A DNA stretch of 64,000 nt from NCBI RefSeq assembly GCF_000721235.1, contig NZ_JOFH01000014.1:124001-188000 (forward strand), written 5' to 3'. The DNA is from Streptomyces olivaceus (GTDB lineage: Bacteria > Actinomycetota > Actinomycetes > Streptomycetales > Streptomycetaceae). The notes under the pieces were generated by a model. It saw only the letters and a program-made list of their open reading frames with translations. It made no database searches and was not told the origin of the DNA. Position numbers and translations under genes: made by a program. The first letter of the stretch is position 1. Every line of letters starts with the position of its first letter. Shown here in pieces: positions 13,776-23,243 of this stretch.

Positions 13776-14893
13776 ACGCGCTCCACCGTGCCCTCCGCCA
13801 CCGTGAAGCGCGCCCCCGCCAGCACGTGCGGGACGTCGTCGTCGACCGCGGCCGTCACCAGCACCTGCTCGCCGGGCGCCACCAGCTCGGCCAGCCGCTC
13901 CCGGCGCCGCGCGTCCAGCTCGGCGAAGACGTCGTCCAGGACCAGCACCGGCTCGTTGCCCTCGGCCCGCAGCAGATCGAACGACGCCAGCCGCAGCGCC
14001 AGCGCGTACGACCACGACTCGCCGTGGGAGGCGTAGCCCTTGGCGGGCAGCGCCCCGAGTTTGAGCAGCAGGTCGTCCCGGTGCGGACCGACCAGGGTGA
14101 CGCCCCGCTCGATCTCCTGCTTGCGCGCCTCGGCGAGCGCGGCCATGAGCTGCTCGTACAGGTCCTCGCGCGTGTGCGCCTCGCCCGGCGCCGACGGCTT
14201 GTACTCCAGCGCGACGGGACCGCCGCCCGGGGCCAGCTGCTCGTACGCCTTGTCCGCCAGCGGCTGCACGGCCGCGATCAGGTCCAGGCGCTGGGCGAGC
14301 AGTTCGGCACCCGCGTGGGCGAGGTGCTGGTCCCAGACGTCGAGCGTGGAGAGGTCCATCGTGCGGCCGCCGTGCCGGCGGGCGAGCGCCGCCGACTTCA
14401 GCAGGGTGTTGCGCTGCTTGAGGACCCGGTCGTAGTCGGAGCGCACGCCGGCCATCCGCGGGGAGCGGGCGGTGATCAGCTCGTCCAGGAAGCGGCGCCG
14501 CTCGCCGGGGTCGCCCTTCACCAGCGCGAGGTCCTCCGGCGCGAACAGGACGGTACGCACGATGCCGAGTACGTCCCGGGGCCTGACCTGCGAGGACCTG
14601 TTGACGCGGGCGCGGTTGGCCCGGCCCGGGTTCAGCTCCAGCTCGATCAGCTGCTGCCGCTCGCCCTGTCTGACCTGGGCGCGGATCACGGCGCGCTCGG
14701 CGCCCATGCGCACCAGGGGGGCGTCGGAGGAGACCCGGTGGCTGCCCAGGGTGGCGAGGTAGCCGACCGCCTCGACCAGGTTCGTCTTGCCCTGCCCGTT
14801 GGGGCCCACGAAGGCGGTGACGCCCGGGTCCAGGGGCACCTCGACCCGGGCGTACGAACGGAAGTCGGCCAGCGACAGATGCGTGACGTGCAT
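13772..14893 (-). CDS. recF: DNA recombination/repair protein RecF
   Basis: The 373-residue SMC-like ATPase helps load RecA at gapped DNA. Walker A is GPNGQGKTN at residues 30-38; the ABC signature region precedes [11 protein letters not shown] (Walker B and D-loop) near residue 310. Length is normal for the family. It lies 65 bases after gnd and overlaps the DUF721 gene by four bases, consistent with a gnd-recF-DUF721 transcript. Confidence 0.98.
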   Translation of the reverse strand: MHVTHLSLADFRSYARVEVPLDPGVTAFVGPNGQGKTNLVEAVGYLATLGSHRVSSDAPLVRMGAERAVIRAQVRQGERQQLIELELNPGRANRARVNRSSQVRPRDVLGIVRTVLFAPEDLALVKGDPGERRRFLDELITARSPRMAGVRSDYDRVLKQRNTLLKSAALARRHGGRTMDLSTLDVWDQHLAHAGAELLAQRLDLIAAVQPLADKAYEQLAPGGGPVALEYKPSAPGEAHTREDLYEQLMAALAEARKQEIERGVTLVGPHRDDLLLKLGALPAKGYASHGESWSYALALRLASFDLLRAEGNEPVLVLDDVFAELDARRRERLAELVAPGEQVLVTAAVDDDVPHVLAGARFTVAEGTVERV

Positions 14894-14958
14894 GGTCGTG
14901 CGCCGACCTCCCGGGTGTTCTGTGTTCGTCCCTCGGGCGCGTGGCCCTCGGGTGCTGC

Positions 14959-15723
14959 TTACTTCTCGGCCTTCTTCTCCACCGCGTGGCCGCCGAACTG
15001 GTTGCGCAGCGCGGCGATCATCTTCATCTGCGGCGAGTCGTCCTGCCGGGACGCGAACCGCGCGAAGAGCGAGGCCGTGATCGCGGGCAGCGGCACCGCG
15101 TTGTCGATCGCCGCCTCCACCGTCCAGCGTCCCTCACCGGAGTCCTGTGCATAGCCCCGGAGCCCGTCCAGGTGCTGGTCGTCGTCGAGCGCGTTGACCG
15201 CCAGGTCGAGCAGCCAGGAGCGGATCACCGTGCCCTCCTGCCAGGAGCGGAAGACCTCGCGGACGTTGTCCACGGAGTCGACCTTCTCCAGCAGCTCCCA
15301 GCCCTCGGCGGGCTGCACCCGGGCGACGTGCTCGGAGTCGCCGCCGTACATCAGGGCGTAGCCGTTCTCCAGGCCCCAGACGCCGCCGGAGACGCCGCAG
15401 TCGACGAAGCCTATGCCCTTGGCGGCCAGTTCCCCGGCGTGCCGCTCGTCGTCCGTCCAGCGGGAGTTGCCGCCGTCCACGACGACGTCGCCGGGCTCGA
15501 GCAGCTCGCCGAGCTGGTCGACGGTGGCCTGGGTGGCCTCGCCGGCCGGGACCATCACCCACACCACGCGCGGGGCGCTGAGCTTGCCCACAAGCTCTTC
15601 CAGGCTGTGGACGTCGGCGAGGTCCGGATTGCGGTCGTATCCGACGACGGTGTGGCCCGCGCGGCGGATCCGCTCGCGCATGTTGCCGCCCATCTTGCCG
15701 AGGCCGACGAGACCGAGCTCCAT
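14959..15723 (-). CDS. gnd: 6-phosphogluconate dehydrogenase with an internal deletion
   Basis: The NAD-binding half is intact ([33 protein letters not shown]), and the C-terminal half from [10 protein letters not shown] onward looks normal. The product is only 254 residues against about 290 for Streptomyces homologues. Between Pro138 and Ala139 (base 15310/15309) some 37-40 residues are missing: the family segment holding the catalytic K-x-x-H-N-G-I-E motif. Reading frame is kept. The protein should bind cofactor but not carry out oxidative decarboxylation of 6-phosphogluconate. Either the lesion is real, with another Gnd or Zwf route covering, or the sequence is an assembly or cloning artefact. 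Confidence 0.85.
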   Translation of the reverse strand: MELGLVGLGKMGGNMRERIRRAGHTVVGYDRNPDLADVHSLEELVGKLSAPRVVWVMVPAGEATQATVDQLGELLEPGDVVVDGGNSRWTDDERHAGELAAKGIGFVDCGVSGGVWGLENGYALMYGGDSEHVARVQPAEGWELLEKVDSVDNVREVFRSWQEGTVIRSWLLDLAVNALDDDQHLDGLRGYAQDSGEGRWTVEAAIDNAVPLPAITASLFARFASRQDDSPQMKMIAALRNQFGGHAVEKKAEK

Positions 15724-16030
15724 CAGTTGCGTTCCTTAGGTGTGCGAGGTGGCAAGGCGGCACCTCCGTACCCGCCGGATGCGTGCCGCGGCACTTTCGT
15801 ACCCGTCCCGAGCCTAAACCCGGACGCCCGTGCACAGCTGTGGGCATACGCGCTCAGACGTACGCCCCCACCTGCACCTTTGTCCTCACCCTGTGGACAA
15901 CCGCCGCCGACCCGACCGCTGCGCTCAGCCGCTCAGCCGCACCGGCATACTGCGGCCTTGTGGGGACGACCCCCACACCCCCGGCAGCCCCTCGGCGGAC
16001 GCCGACCGACGGACTCAGCCGCTCAGCCGC
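15724..16030. other. gnd-dnaN intergenic region with DnaA box and repeats
   Basis: This 307-base stretch has no gene. It should hold the gnd promoter and the end of the dnaN transcript. It contains a perfect DnaA box (15892-15900, complement of TTGTCCACA) and short repeats: CTCAGCCG twice at 15924-15939 and four times at 16014-16045, each array followed by CACCGGCAT. The second array covers the end of dnaN. Confidence 0.7.
15892..15900 (-). promoter_or_regulatory. perfect DnaA box upstream of gnd
   Basis: TGTGGACAA on the plus strand, complement of the TTGTCCACA box, about 170 bases upstream of the gnd start. It is outside the main oriC cluster, with dnaN between. Confidence 0.6.
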
Positions 16031-16054
16031 TCAGCCGCTCAGCCGCACCGGCAT
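15924..16054. repeat. duplicated tail of dnaN with CTCAGCCG tandem repeats
   Basis: The 25 bases at 15924-15948 (two CTCAGCCG units plus CACCGGCAT) recur at 16014-16054 with four units. The second copy encodes the last residues of DnaN (MPVRLSG, stop) on the minus strand; the first is non-coding. It looks like a small local duplication by strand slippage. Confidence 0.7.
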
Positions 16055-17161
16055 GATCAGGTACTTGTAGGCCTCGTCCGCCTCGGCGTCCACCGCGGGC
16101 TTGCCGCTGAGCAGCGCAGGCTTCGTGGACGTCGTGAAGGAGAGCTGGGCGACCGGGGAGTCGATGGCGCTCAGACCGTCCAGCAGGAAGGTCGGGTTGA
16201 AGGCGATCGAGATGTCGTCGCCCTCCAACTGGGCGTCGACCCTTTCCACAGCCTGTGCGTCGTCGCTGGAGCCGGCTTCCAGGATGAGCACACCCTGCTC
16301 GAAGCTGAGCCGCACCGGGGTGTTGCGCTCGGCGACCAGGGCCACACGCTTGACGGCTTCCACGAAGGGGGCGGTCTCGATCACGGCGACGCTGTTGAAC
16401 TCCGTCGGGAACAGCGTCTTGTACTTCGGGAGGTCGCCCTCCAGAAGACGCGTCGTCGTCCGGCGTCCGGCGCCCTCGAAACCGATCAGGCCCTCGCCCG
16501 CGCCCGAACCGGCCAGCGCCAGGATCACCTGGTCGCCGCTGGTCAGCGCCTTGGCGGTGTCCTGGAGCGTCTTGGCGGGCACCAGGGCGACGGCGGAGAT
16601 CTCCGGGTTCTCCGGCTTCCACAGGAACTCGCGGACCGCGAAGCGGTAGCGGTCGGTGGAGGCCAGCGTCACCGAGTCGCCCTCGATCTCGATGCGCACA
16701 CCGGTGAGGACGGGCAGCGTGTCGTCGCGGCCCGCGGCGATCGCGACCTGCTGCACCGCCGAGGCGAAGACCTCGCCGGGGACGGTGCCCGTGGCCTCCG
16801 GCATCTGCGGCAGCGCCGGGTACTCCTCCACCGGCAGGGTGTGGAGGGTGAACCGCGAGGAGCCGCAGACCACCGTCGCCCGTACACCGTCTGTGGAGAT
16901 CTCCACCGGCCGGTTGGGGAGGGCACGGGAGATGTCGGCGAGCAGGCGGCCGGAGACGAGGACGGTGCCCTCCTCGTCGATCTCCGCCTCGACCGACACC
17001 CGCGCGGAGACCTCGTAGTCGAAGCTGGACAGGCTCAGCTGCCCCTCCTCGGCCTTCAGCAGCAGGCCCGCGAGGACCGGCGCCGGCGGACGGGCCGGGA
17101 GGCTGCGTGCGGCCCAGGCCACTGCCTCCGCGAGTACGTCGCGTTCCACCCGGATCTTCAC
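16031..17161 (-). CDS. dnaN: DNA polymerase III beta sliding clamp
   Basis: The 376-residue clamp tethers the polymerase to DNA as a dimeric ring; three repeated clamp folds cover the chain, and the usual C-terminal YLIMPVRL is present. The GTG at 17161 (MKIRVERDVL) is chosen because AGGAGG lies about 8 bases upstream and family members start exactly here; the open frame before it is Gln/Arg-rich and not conserved. It is transcribed away from oriC. Confidence 0.99.
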   Translation of the reverse strand: MKIRVERDVLAEAVAWAARSLPARPPAPVLAGLLLKAEEGQLSLSSFDYEVSARVSVEAEIDEEGTVLVSGRLLADISRALPNRPVEISTDGVRATVVCGSSRFTLHTLPVEEYPALPQMPEATGTVPGEVFASAVQQVAIAAGRDDTLPVLTGVRIEIEGDSVTLASTDRYRFAVREFLWKPENPEISAVALVPAKTLQDTAKALTSGDQVILALAGSGAGEGLIGFEGAGRRTTTRLLEGDLPKYKTLFPTEFNSVAVIETAPFVEAVKRVALVAERNTPVRLSFEQGVLILEAGSSDDAQAVERVDAQLEGDDISIAFNPTFLLDGLSAIDSPVAQLSFTTSTKPALLSGKPAVDAEADEAYKYLIMPVRLSG

Positions 17162-18010
17162 TGTTGCCGCCTCCTGCTGTTGCCGGCGCTGCTCGCCCTG
17201 CTTCGCCTTCGTCGTCTGACCGGTGTCGCCCGCCGCTGTGAGGGGCAGAACACCGGGACCAGTCTGACGCACCCCACTGACAGTAGGTGCCGTTCGGGGT
17301 CAAGTCGTGACGAGGGGCAGCCGGGGCCGAGAGAGCGAGTTGTGCACAGGACCCGCTTCGAAACGGATTCCGCTCTCTCTCTAGTCGTCAGTAGTAGTAG
17401 GGCCTGTGGATACCGTGGATAACCTCGTTTGCGCAGGTCAGAGCCAAGATTTTGTCCACGGGGCCTGTGGGCGGAGCCGGTGGACAACCGGGCGCTTCTG
17501 TGGAGAACGGAAAGTTCTGCACACTCCGTGCACAGGCAGGGGCGAGTTCTCCCCAGCGTCGTCCCCAGCTTTACCCACCTTTCCCACAGGCCAACCCGGC
17601 ACCTTGATGTGACGCCTTTCACTCGACGCGGTGACAGGGCGCGTCATGTTGCCGAACAGTGGACAGGCATGTGGAGAAGCTGGAGATCGCTGGGGACAAC
17701 TCGCTCCAGCCTGTGGGTTGCCCGTGGACAACTTGATGCACAGCCTGTGGATCATTTCTTTGTCCACAGCCTGTGGAGATCCTTCGTCCACGAATCCACA
17801 GGGAGGTGACCTGGCCTGATGATCCCTCAACACCCTGGCCTGTGGACAGGATCGGGACAACTTCCCAGTCCCCAAGGTGTGGACGGAAAAAAGTAGCCGA
17901 ATCTGTGGAGGACGCCCGTAACCCGGCGGGTATTCGAACAGTGGACAGGACAGCCGTACGACGGCGGCAGGGACGGCGGGGGCCCGGACAGGTGCCGCCG
18001 GGCACGAAGA
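17162..18010. other. oriC: chromosomal replication origin oriC
   Basis: The dnaA-dnaN intergenic region carries about 19 matches to the DnaA box TTGTCCACA allowing one to three mismatches. They begin at 17340, 17405, 17414, 17452, 17479, 17499, 17658, 17670, 17691, 17723, 17746, 17760, 17772, 17784, 17792, 17841, 17878, 17904 and 17940. The box at 17760-17768 is perfect. Most are in the complement orientation, and they form two groups around a gap near 17510-17650, the typical Streptomyces arrangement. The flanking genes are transcribed leftwards here, so the dnaN promoter must lie at its left end. Confidence 0.95.
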
Positions 18011-18039
18011 AGGCGCCTCCCGGTGTCCGGGAGGCGCCT
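18011..18039 (-). terminator. terminator of dnaA
   Basis: A perfect 13-bp stem (AGGCGCCTCCCGG, 18011-18023, and its complement, 18027-18039) with loop TGT begins about 20 bases beyond the dnaA stop. On the minus strand it is followed by TTCTTCGT. Confidence 0.85.
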
Positions 18040-18061
18040 GCGTGGCCGGTACGGGCGGGCG

Positions 18062-20017
18062 TCAGCCGTTTTTGATGCGGTTGGTCAGCTCGGTCACCTG
18101 GTTGTAGATGGAGCGCCGCTCGGCCATCAGATTGCGGATCTTGCGGTCGGCGTGCATGACGGTGGTGTGGTCCCGGCCGCCGAACAGCGCGCCGATCTTC
18201 GGCAGCGAGAGGTCCGTCAGCTCCCGGCACAGGTACATGGCGATCTGCCGGGCCGTCACGAGCGCCCGTCCGCGAGAGGTGCCGCACAGGTCCTCGACGG
18301 TGAGGCCGAAGTAGTCGGCGGTCGCGCCCATGATGGCCGTCGAGGTGATCTCCGGGGCCGAGTCCTCGCCGCCGGGGATCAGGTCCTTGAGGACGATTTC
18401 CGTCAGGCCCAGGTCGACCGGCTGCCGGTTGAGCGAGGCGAAGGCCGTGACCCGGATCAGCGCGCCCTCCAGCTCCCGGATGTTGCGCGAGATCCGGGAG
18501 GCGATGAACTCCAGTACCTCCGGCGGGGCGTTGAGCTGTTCCTGGACCGCCTTCTTGCGCAGGATCGCGATGCGCGTCTCGAGTTCGGGTGGCTGGACGT
18601 CGGTGGTCAGGCCCCACTCGAAGCGGTTGCGCAGCCGGTCCTCCAGCGTCACCAGCTGCCGGGGCGGCCGGTCGGAGGAGAGCACGATCTGCTTGTTGGC
18701 GTTGTGCAGGGTGTTGAAGGTGTGGAAGAACTCCTCCTGCGTCGACTCCTTGTCCGCCAGGAACTGGATGTCGTCCACGAGCAGGATGTCCATCTCGCGG
18801 TAGCGCTTGCGGAAGCTGTCGCCCTTGCCGTCGCGGATGGAGTTGATGAACTCGTTGGTGAACTCCTCGGAGCTCACGTACCGCACCCGCGTGCCCGGGT
18901 AGAGGCTGCGTGCGTAGTGCCCGATGGCGTGCAGGAGGTGCGTCTTGCCGAGGCCCGACTCCCCGTAGATGAAGAGCGGGTTGTACGCCTTCGCGGGCGC
19001 CTCCGCGACGGCGACGGCAGCGGCGTGGGCGAAGCGGTTGGACGCACCGATGACGAAGGTGTCGAAGAGGTACTTCGGGTTCAGGCGCGCGGTCGGCTCG
19101 CCGGGGCCGGTGGCCGGTGCGGGCTGGGCGGCCAGTGGGCCGGGCGCGCCGGTGGCGGGGCCGGGGCCCACGGGGCCGCCGCGGTGGACGTGCCCGGAGC
19201 CGGCCGGCGGGTCGGGCAGGTCCCGGCGGGGGCCGCGCGGCTCGTAGTCGCCCCGCGGCTGGTCGTAGTCGGGGCGGGACTGCTCGTAGTCGCCGCGTGG
19301 AGCGTCGTAGTCGGGCCGGGGCTTGTCGTAGTCACCGCGCGGGGCGTCGTACGGCGGGCGCTCCGGCGCCGGCCGGCGGTAGTCCTGTTCGTACGCGTCG
19401 TGGGCGTACCGGGACGGCTCCTGGCCGTAGGGCTCCTGCGGGGGCGAGGCATAGGGGTCGCGTTCGGGGAAGCCGAGGCGCTGCTGCTGCCAGCCGTAGT
19501 CGTCCTGCTGGGCCGGGCGCGGCCAGGAGCCGGGCTCGGGCCGCTGGTACTCCTGCGGGTAGGCGGGCCGGGCGGTGGGGAGCTGGTCGGCGCGGTTGCG
19601 GCCGTATCCCTCGTACTCGTCGCGGTATTCCTCACGACCCGGTCCCGGTCCCGGAGGGAGCTCCGGCTCCTCGTAGCGGGGCTGCGGGCGGGCGGCCGGC
19701 GGCTGGGGTGCGGGGGCCGAAGCGGGGCCTGCGGGCTCGCCTGCGGTCTCGTCAACGGTGATCGCGATGCGGATCGGGCGGCCGCACTCGCGGCTCAGCG
19801 TCTCGCCGACGATCGGGGCGAGGCGTCCCTCCAGTACGCCCTTGGCGAATTCGTTCGGTACGGCGAGCAGGGCGGTGTCGGCCACCAGCGCCAGCGGCTG
19901 GCAGCGCCGGATCCAGTGCTCGTCCTTCGACTCGACGCCCTGCCCGCGGCCGTCTCCGAGAAGTTGCTCCAATACGCGTGGCCACACTGCGGCAAGATCG
20001 GCAGGTACGTCAGCCAC
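18062..20017 (-). CDS. dnaA: replication initiator DnaA
   Basis: The 651-residue AAA+ initiator binds DnaA boxes and melts oriC. Domain I is at the N-terminus (about 1-95). Domain II is a very long Pro/Tyr/Asp/Arg-rich linker, as usual in Streptomyces, with repeats of the type [11 protein letters not shown]. Domain III has Walker [10 protein letters not shown] near residue 352 and Walker B LLVDDIQF near 411. Domain IV carries the DNA-binding signature [14 protein letters not shown] near 620. The start is GTG at 20017 ([10 protein letters not shown]), with a weak GAGAG upstream. Autoregulation is likely: two DnaA boxes adjoin its promoter. Confidence 0.99.
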   Translation of the reverse strand: MADVPADLAAVWPRVLEQLLGDGRGQGVESKDEHWIRRCQPLALVADTALLAVPNEFAKGVLEGRLAPIVGETLSRECGRPIRIAITVDETAGEPAGPASAPAPQPPAARPQPRYEEPELPPGPGPGREEYRDEYEGYGRNRADQLPTARPAYPQEYQRPEPGSWPRPAQQDDYGWQQQRLGFPERDPYASPPQEPYGQEPSRYAHDAYEQDYRRPAPERPPYDAPRGDYDKPRPDYDAPRGDYEQSRPDYDQPRGDYEPRGPRRDLPDPPAGSGHVHRGGPVGPGPATGAPGPLAAQPAPATGPGEPTARLNPKYLFDTFVIGASNRFAHAAAVAVAEAPAKAYNPLFIYGESGLGKTHLLHAIGHYARSLYPGTRVRYVSSEEFTNEFINSIRDGKGDSFRKRYREMDILLVDDIQFLADKESTQEEFFHTFNTLHNANKQIVLSSDRPPRQLVTLEDRLRNRFEWGLTTDVQPPELETRIAILRKKAVQEQLNAPPEVLEFIASRISRNIRELEGALIRVTAFASLNRQPVDLGLTEIVLKDLIPGGEDSAPEITSTAIMGATADYFGLTVEDLCGTSRGRALVTARQIAMYLCRELTDLSLPKIGALFGGRDHTTVMHADRKIRNLMAERRSIYNQVTELTNRIKNG

Positions 20018-20118
20018 AGGGCACGCTCTCTCACGAGTCCCTCGAAGGTGTGATTCGGGGACGGGTCGGGATGAAACTCGGGTGGGGCAGGGATAAGGGA
20101 ACGAATCGGAGTTCAGCC

Positions 20119-20148
20119 ACGGTAGTCAGCGCGGCCGGTAGGGTTCAA
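20119..20148 (-). promoter_or_regulatory. probable dnaA promoter
   Basis: On the minus strand TTGAAC (20148-20143) and TACCGT (20124-20119) are 18 bases apart. Two DnaA boxes lie directly upstream at 20153-20173, so DnaA bound there would touch the -35 region and should repress or tune the promoter. Confidence 0.5.
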
Positions 20149-20152
20149 GTTG

Positions 20153-20173
20153 TTGTCCCCAGCCTGTGGACAA
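20153..20173. promoter_or_regulatory. two DnaA boxes between dnaA and rpmH
   Basis: TTGTCCCCA at 20153-20161 (one mismatch) faces a perfect complement box TGTGGACAA at 20165-20173, three bases apart and in opposite orientation. DnaA boxes in the dnaA promoter are known in Streptomyces and serve autoregulation. Confidence 0.75.
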
Positions 20174-20195
20174 GTGTCTCCCGGTCACCGCTGGT

Positions 20196-20225
20196 TTGAC
20201 CGAATGGCGCAGTCCCACGTACCGT
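20196..20225 (+). promoter_or_regulatory. probable rpmH promoter
   Basis: TTGACC (20196-20201) and TACCGT (20220-20225) are separated by 18 bases, the same spacing and -10 hexamer as the divergent dnaA promoter. rpmH starts about 165 bases downstream, implying a long leader. Confidence 0.5.
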
Positions 20226-20393
20226 GACCAGGTCGAGTTGTCGATGGCTGCTGCCGCCTGCCTCCGATGGGCACAGGTCACGTCCAAGGTGATCGAAAAG
20301 CGGTGCACTCGGGCGTAACGCGAGCTACTCGTGGGCGCACGGTGACAGCCAGGACGGCACCCCGCCAACCCCGAATCTTTCTGGAGCCCCCGA

Positions 20394-20531
20394 GTGAGCA
20401 AGCGCACCTTCCAGCCGAACAACCGCCGTCGTGCGAAGACCCACGGTTTCCGGCTGCGTATGCGTACCCGTGCCGGCCGCGCGATCCTGGCGACCCGCCG
20501 CAGCAAGGGCCGCGCCCGTCTGTCCGCCTGA
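20394..20531 (+). CDS. rpmH: 50S ribosomal protein L34
   Basis: The 45-residue basic protein reads [19 protein letters not shown] onward and ends in KGRARLSA, a full L34. It starts at GTG 20394 with GGAG about 8 bases upstream. It is the first gene of the conserved rpmH-rnpA-yidD-yidC-jag-rsmG series, divergent from dnaA. Confidence 0.98.
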   Translation: MSKRTFQPNNRRRAKTHGFRLRMRTRAGRAILATRRSKGRARLSA

Positions 20532-20552
20532 TTCCGGTCAGGTCATGACGTC

Positions 20553-20924
20553 GTGCTGCCCACCGAGAACCGGCTGAGGCGGCGCGAGGACTTCGCGACC
20601 GCGGTACGACGAGGCCGCAGGGCCGGTCGCCCGGCCCTCGTCGTCCACCTACGAAGCGGTGCCACGGACCCGCACGCGCCTGGGGAGAGCGCTCCCCCGA
20701 CACGTGCGGGTTTCGTCGTGAGCAAGGCAGTGGGTGGCGCGGTCGTGCGCAACACGGTGAAACGCAGGCTTCGCCATCTGATGCGCGACCGGATCGACCT
20801 GTTTCCCCCCGGTAGCCTGGTAGTCGTACGAGCGCTGCCCGGTGCGGGCGACGCCGACCATGCACAGCTGGCCCGAGACCTGGACGCCGCCCTGCAGCGG
20901 CTACTGGGAGGGGGCGCGCGATGA
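20553..20924 (+). CDS. rnpA: ribonuclease P protein component
   Basis: The 123-residue basic cofactor of RNase P helps the catalytic RNA remove 5' leaders from pre-tRNA. The family motif [15 protein letters not shown] is present, with the N-terminal [10 protein letters not shown]. It starts at GTG 20553, 21 bases after rpmH, and overlaps yidD by four bases (ATGA). Confidence 0.96.
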   Translation: MLPTENRLRRREDFATAVRRGRRAGRPALVVHLRSGATDPHAPGESAPPTRAGFVVSKAVGGAVVRNTVKRRLRHLMRDRIDLFPPGSLVVVRALPGAGDADHAQLARDLDAALQRLLGGGAR

Positions 20925-21295
20925 AGTACCCACTGCTGGCACTGATCAAGCTCTACCAGTGGACGATCAGTCCGCTGCTGGGGCCGGTGTGCAAGTACTA
21001 CCCGTCGTGCTCCCACTACGGCTACACGGCCATCGACCGCCACGGAGCCGTCAAGGGCACAGCGCTGACCGCCTGGCGCATCCTGCGGTGCAATCCGTGG
21101 TCGCTGGGCGGCGTGGACCATGTTCCGCCGCGCAAGCGCCCGCGGTGGCACGAAAAGCTGCGTGCCGCTTGGCGGGCACGCAAGGGCGGGACCTCCGCCG
21201 CCGAACCGGCCACCGAAGGACGGTCTGCTCATCAGAGCCCGTCCGGTCCCTCGGGCCCGGCCGCAGAGACCTCGCCCCATGCCCAAGGAGCATGA
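20921..21295 (+). CDS. yidD: YidD membrane protein insertion factor
   Basis: The 124-residue product has the YidD core ([26 protein letters not shown], shown here in part: [28 protein letters not shown]) in the first 75 residues. The core is conserved next to rnpA and yidC and is thought to assist insertion of membrane proteins. An additional Arg/Ser/Pro-rich tail of about 45 residues is typical of Streptomyces. Translation is coupled to rnpA. Confidence 0.92.
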   Translation: MKYPLLALIKLYQWTISPLLGPVCKYYPSCSHYGYTAIDRHGAVKGTALTAWRILRCNPWSLGGVDHVPPRKRPRWHEKLRAAWRARKGGTSAAEPATEGRSAHQSPSGPSGPAAETSPHAQGA

Positions 21296-21298
21296 TTA

Positions 21299-22591
21299 GT
21301 GGACACGATTGCCAGCCTCTTCAGCTTTATCACCTGGCCCGTCTCCTGGGTCATCGTCCAGTTCCACACGGTGTACGGGGCGATCTTCGGACCTGACACC
21401 GGATGGGCCTGGGGCCTGTCCATCGTGTCCCTGGTGATCCTCATCCGCATCTGCCTGATCCCGCTCTTCGTGAAGCAGATCAAGGCGACGCGCGGGATGC
21501 AGACGCTCCAGCCGGAGATGAAGAAGATCCAGGAGCGCTACAAGAACGACAAGCAGCGTCAGTCCGAAGAGATGATGAAGCTGTACAAGGAGACGGGCAC
21601 GAACCCGCTCTCCTCGTGCCTTCCCATCCTGGCGCAGTCTCCGTTCTTCTTCGCCCTCTACCACGTGCTCAACGGCATCGCGTCCGGCGACACCATCGGC
21701 GCGGTCAACCAGGACCTGCTGGAGAGCGCGCAGAAGGCACACATCTTCGGGGCCCCGCTGGCCTCCAAGTTCTTCAGCAGCGAGAGCGACGTCACCGCCC
21801 TCAGCGCCTCTCTGACCGACGTCCGAGTCGTCACCGCGATCATGATCGTGCTGATGTCGGCCTCGCAGTTCTTCACCCAGCGCCAGCTGATGACGAAGAA
21901 CGTCGACACCACGGTCAAGACGCCGTTCATGCAGCAGCAGAAGATGCTGATGTACGTCTTCCCCGTCATGTTCGCCGTCTTCGGTGTCAACTTCCCCGTC
22001 GGTGTCCTCGTCTACTGGCTGACCACCAACGTGTGGACCATGGGCCAGCAGATGTACGTCATCCGCAACAACCCGACGCCGGGCTCCAAGGCCCAGGCCG
22101 CCTACCTGGAGCGGCTGCACAAGAGCCTCACCGAGCACGGCAAGACCCGTGGCCGCGGTCAGAAGGCCATCGTCAAGGCCATCGTCGCCAAGGGCCGCGA
22201 CCGCAACGAGTTCGAGCGCAAGTTCATCAACGGCCTGAACAAGTCGGGTCTGGCCGCCCAGCCCGACGGCAACGTGGAGAAGAACGACGCCGCTGTCGCC
22301 GCCCAGAGCGCTGACGGTACGACCGCCGCGACCACGACCGCACCCAAGCGCCAGCAGCCCAAGCGGCAGAGCAAGTCCCAGCGCCAGGCCAGGCCCGCAG
22401 GTGAGTCCGAGCCGAAGACCTCGCTGGAGAAGTCGGACGAGCCGCAGGACGCCGAGCCGGGCAGCAAGCAGGAGAGCAAGCCTGCCGCCGCCGCCAAGAA
22501 GCCGGCTCAGAAGTCGGGTGGCGGCCGCAGCAAGGCCCAGTCCGGACAGCGCAAGGGCCCGCAGCGGCCCAAGTCCCCGTCGAAGAAGTAA
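21299..22591 (+). CDS. yidC: membrane protein insertase YidC
   Basis: The 430-residue insertase places proteins in the cytoplasmic membrane with or without SecYEG. Hydrophobic segments lie at about 8-28, 35-60, 105-130, 180-200 and 220-245, with the conserved [18 protein letters not shown] between. The last 150 residues are a basic, Gln/Lys/Ala-rich cytoplasmic tail, probably contacting the ribosome. It starts at GTG 21299, with AAGGAG 8 bases upstream inside the end of yidD. Confidence 0.97.
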   Translation: MDTIASLFSFITWPVSWVIVQFHTVYGAIFGPDTGWAWGLSIVSLVILIRICLIPLFVKQIKATRGMQTLQPEMKKIQERYKNDKQRQSEEMMKLYKETGTNPLSSCLPILAQSPFFFALYHVLNGIASGDTIGAVNQDLLESAQKAHIFGAPLASKFFSSESDVTALSASLTDVRVVTAIMIVLMSASQFFTQRQLMTKNVDTTVKTPFMQQQKMLMYVFPVMFAVFGVNFPVGVLVYWLTTNVWTMGQQMYVIRNNPTPGSKAQAAYLERLHKSLTEHGKTRGRGQKAIVKAIVAKGRDRNEFERKFINGLNKSGLAAQPDGNVEKNDAAVAAQSADGTTAATTTAPKRQQPKRQSKSQRQARPAGESEPKTSLEKSDEPQDAEPGSKQESKPAAAAKKPAQKSGGGRSKAQSGQRKGPQRPKSPSKK

Positions 22592-22606
22592 GAAGGAGTC
22601 CATCCC

Positions 22607-23119
22607 GTGACGGAAGGCACCACCTCCGCCGCTGCCGAGGGTGCAGACACCCTCACTCGCCTTGAGCAGGAGGGCGAGATCGCCGCGGACTACCTGGAGG
22701 GTCTGCTCGACATCGCCGACCTCGACGGTGACATCGACATGGACGTCGAGGCCGATCGCGCCTCCGTCTCGATCATCAGCGACAGCCACAGCCGGGACCT
22801 GCAGAAGCTGGTCGGCCGGGACGGCGAGGTGCTGGAGGCTCTGCAGGAGCTCACGCGCCTGGCCGTGCACCGGGACACCGGCGACCGCAGCCGGCTGATG
22901 CTAGACATCGGGGGCTACCGGGCCAAGAAGCGCACCGAACTCTCCGAGCTGGGTGCCAAGGCCGCCGCCGAGGTCAGGAGCAGCGGCGAGTCCGTGCGGC
23001 TGAAGCCGATGACGCCGTTCGAGCGCAAGGTCGTGCACGACGCGGTCAAGGCGGCGGGCCTGCGCAGCGAGTCCGAGGGCGAGGAGCCGGAGCGCTTCGT
23101 CGTCGTGCTTCCCGCCTGA
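22607..23119 (+). CDS. jag: Jag/KhpB RNA-binding protein (KH-R3H)
   Basis: The 170-residue product has an acidic N-terminus, a KH-like domain around residues 25-100 (LVGRDGEVLEALQELTRLAV) and an R3H domain at the C-terminus (LKPMTPFERKVVHDAV). KhpB/Jag proteins bind RNA, and in Gram-positive bacteria affect cell elongation and division. It starts at GTG 22607, 15 bases after yidC, with AAGAAGGAG upstream, and is followed by a strong terminator. Confidence 0.93.
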   Translation: MTEGTTSAAAEGADTLTRLEQEGEIAADYLEGLLDIADLDGDIDMDVEADRASVSIISDSHSRDLQKLVGRDGEVLEALQELTRLAVHRDTGDRSRLMLDIGGYRAKKRTELSELGAKAAAEVRSSGESVRLKPMTPFERKVVHDAVKAAGLRSESEGEEPERFVVVLPA

Positions 23120-23136
23120 TCGGTCCCCTCGTTCTC

Positions 23137-23165
23137 CGGCCCCGTCTGTTGCGCAGACGGGGCCG
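23137..23165 (+). terminator. terminator after jag
   Basis: A perfect 12-bp stem (CGGCCCCGTCTG and its complement, 23137-23148 and 23154-23165) with a 5-base loop is followed by AATTTTGTC. It ends the rpmH-to-jag transcript before rsmG. Confidence 0.9.
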
Positions 23166-23243
23166 AATTTTGTCAGCCTGATAGTTCTGGTGGTTCTGGT
23201 ACCGACGCCTCGCGCGCCGGTGCCGTACGGAAGGACGGTCCCC

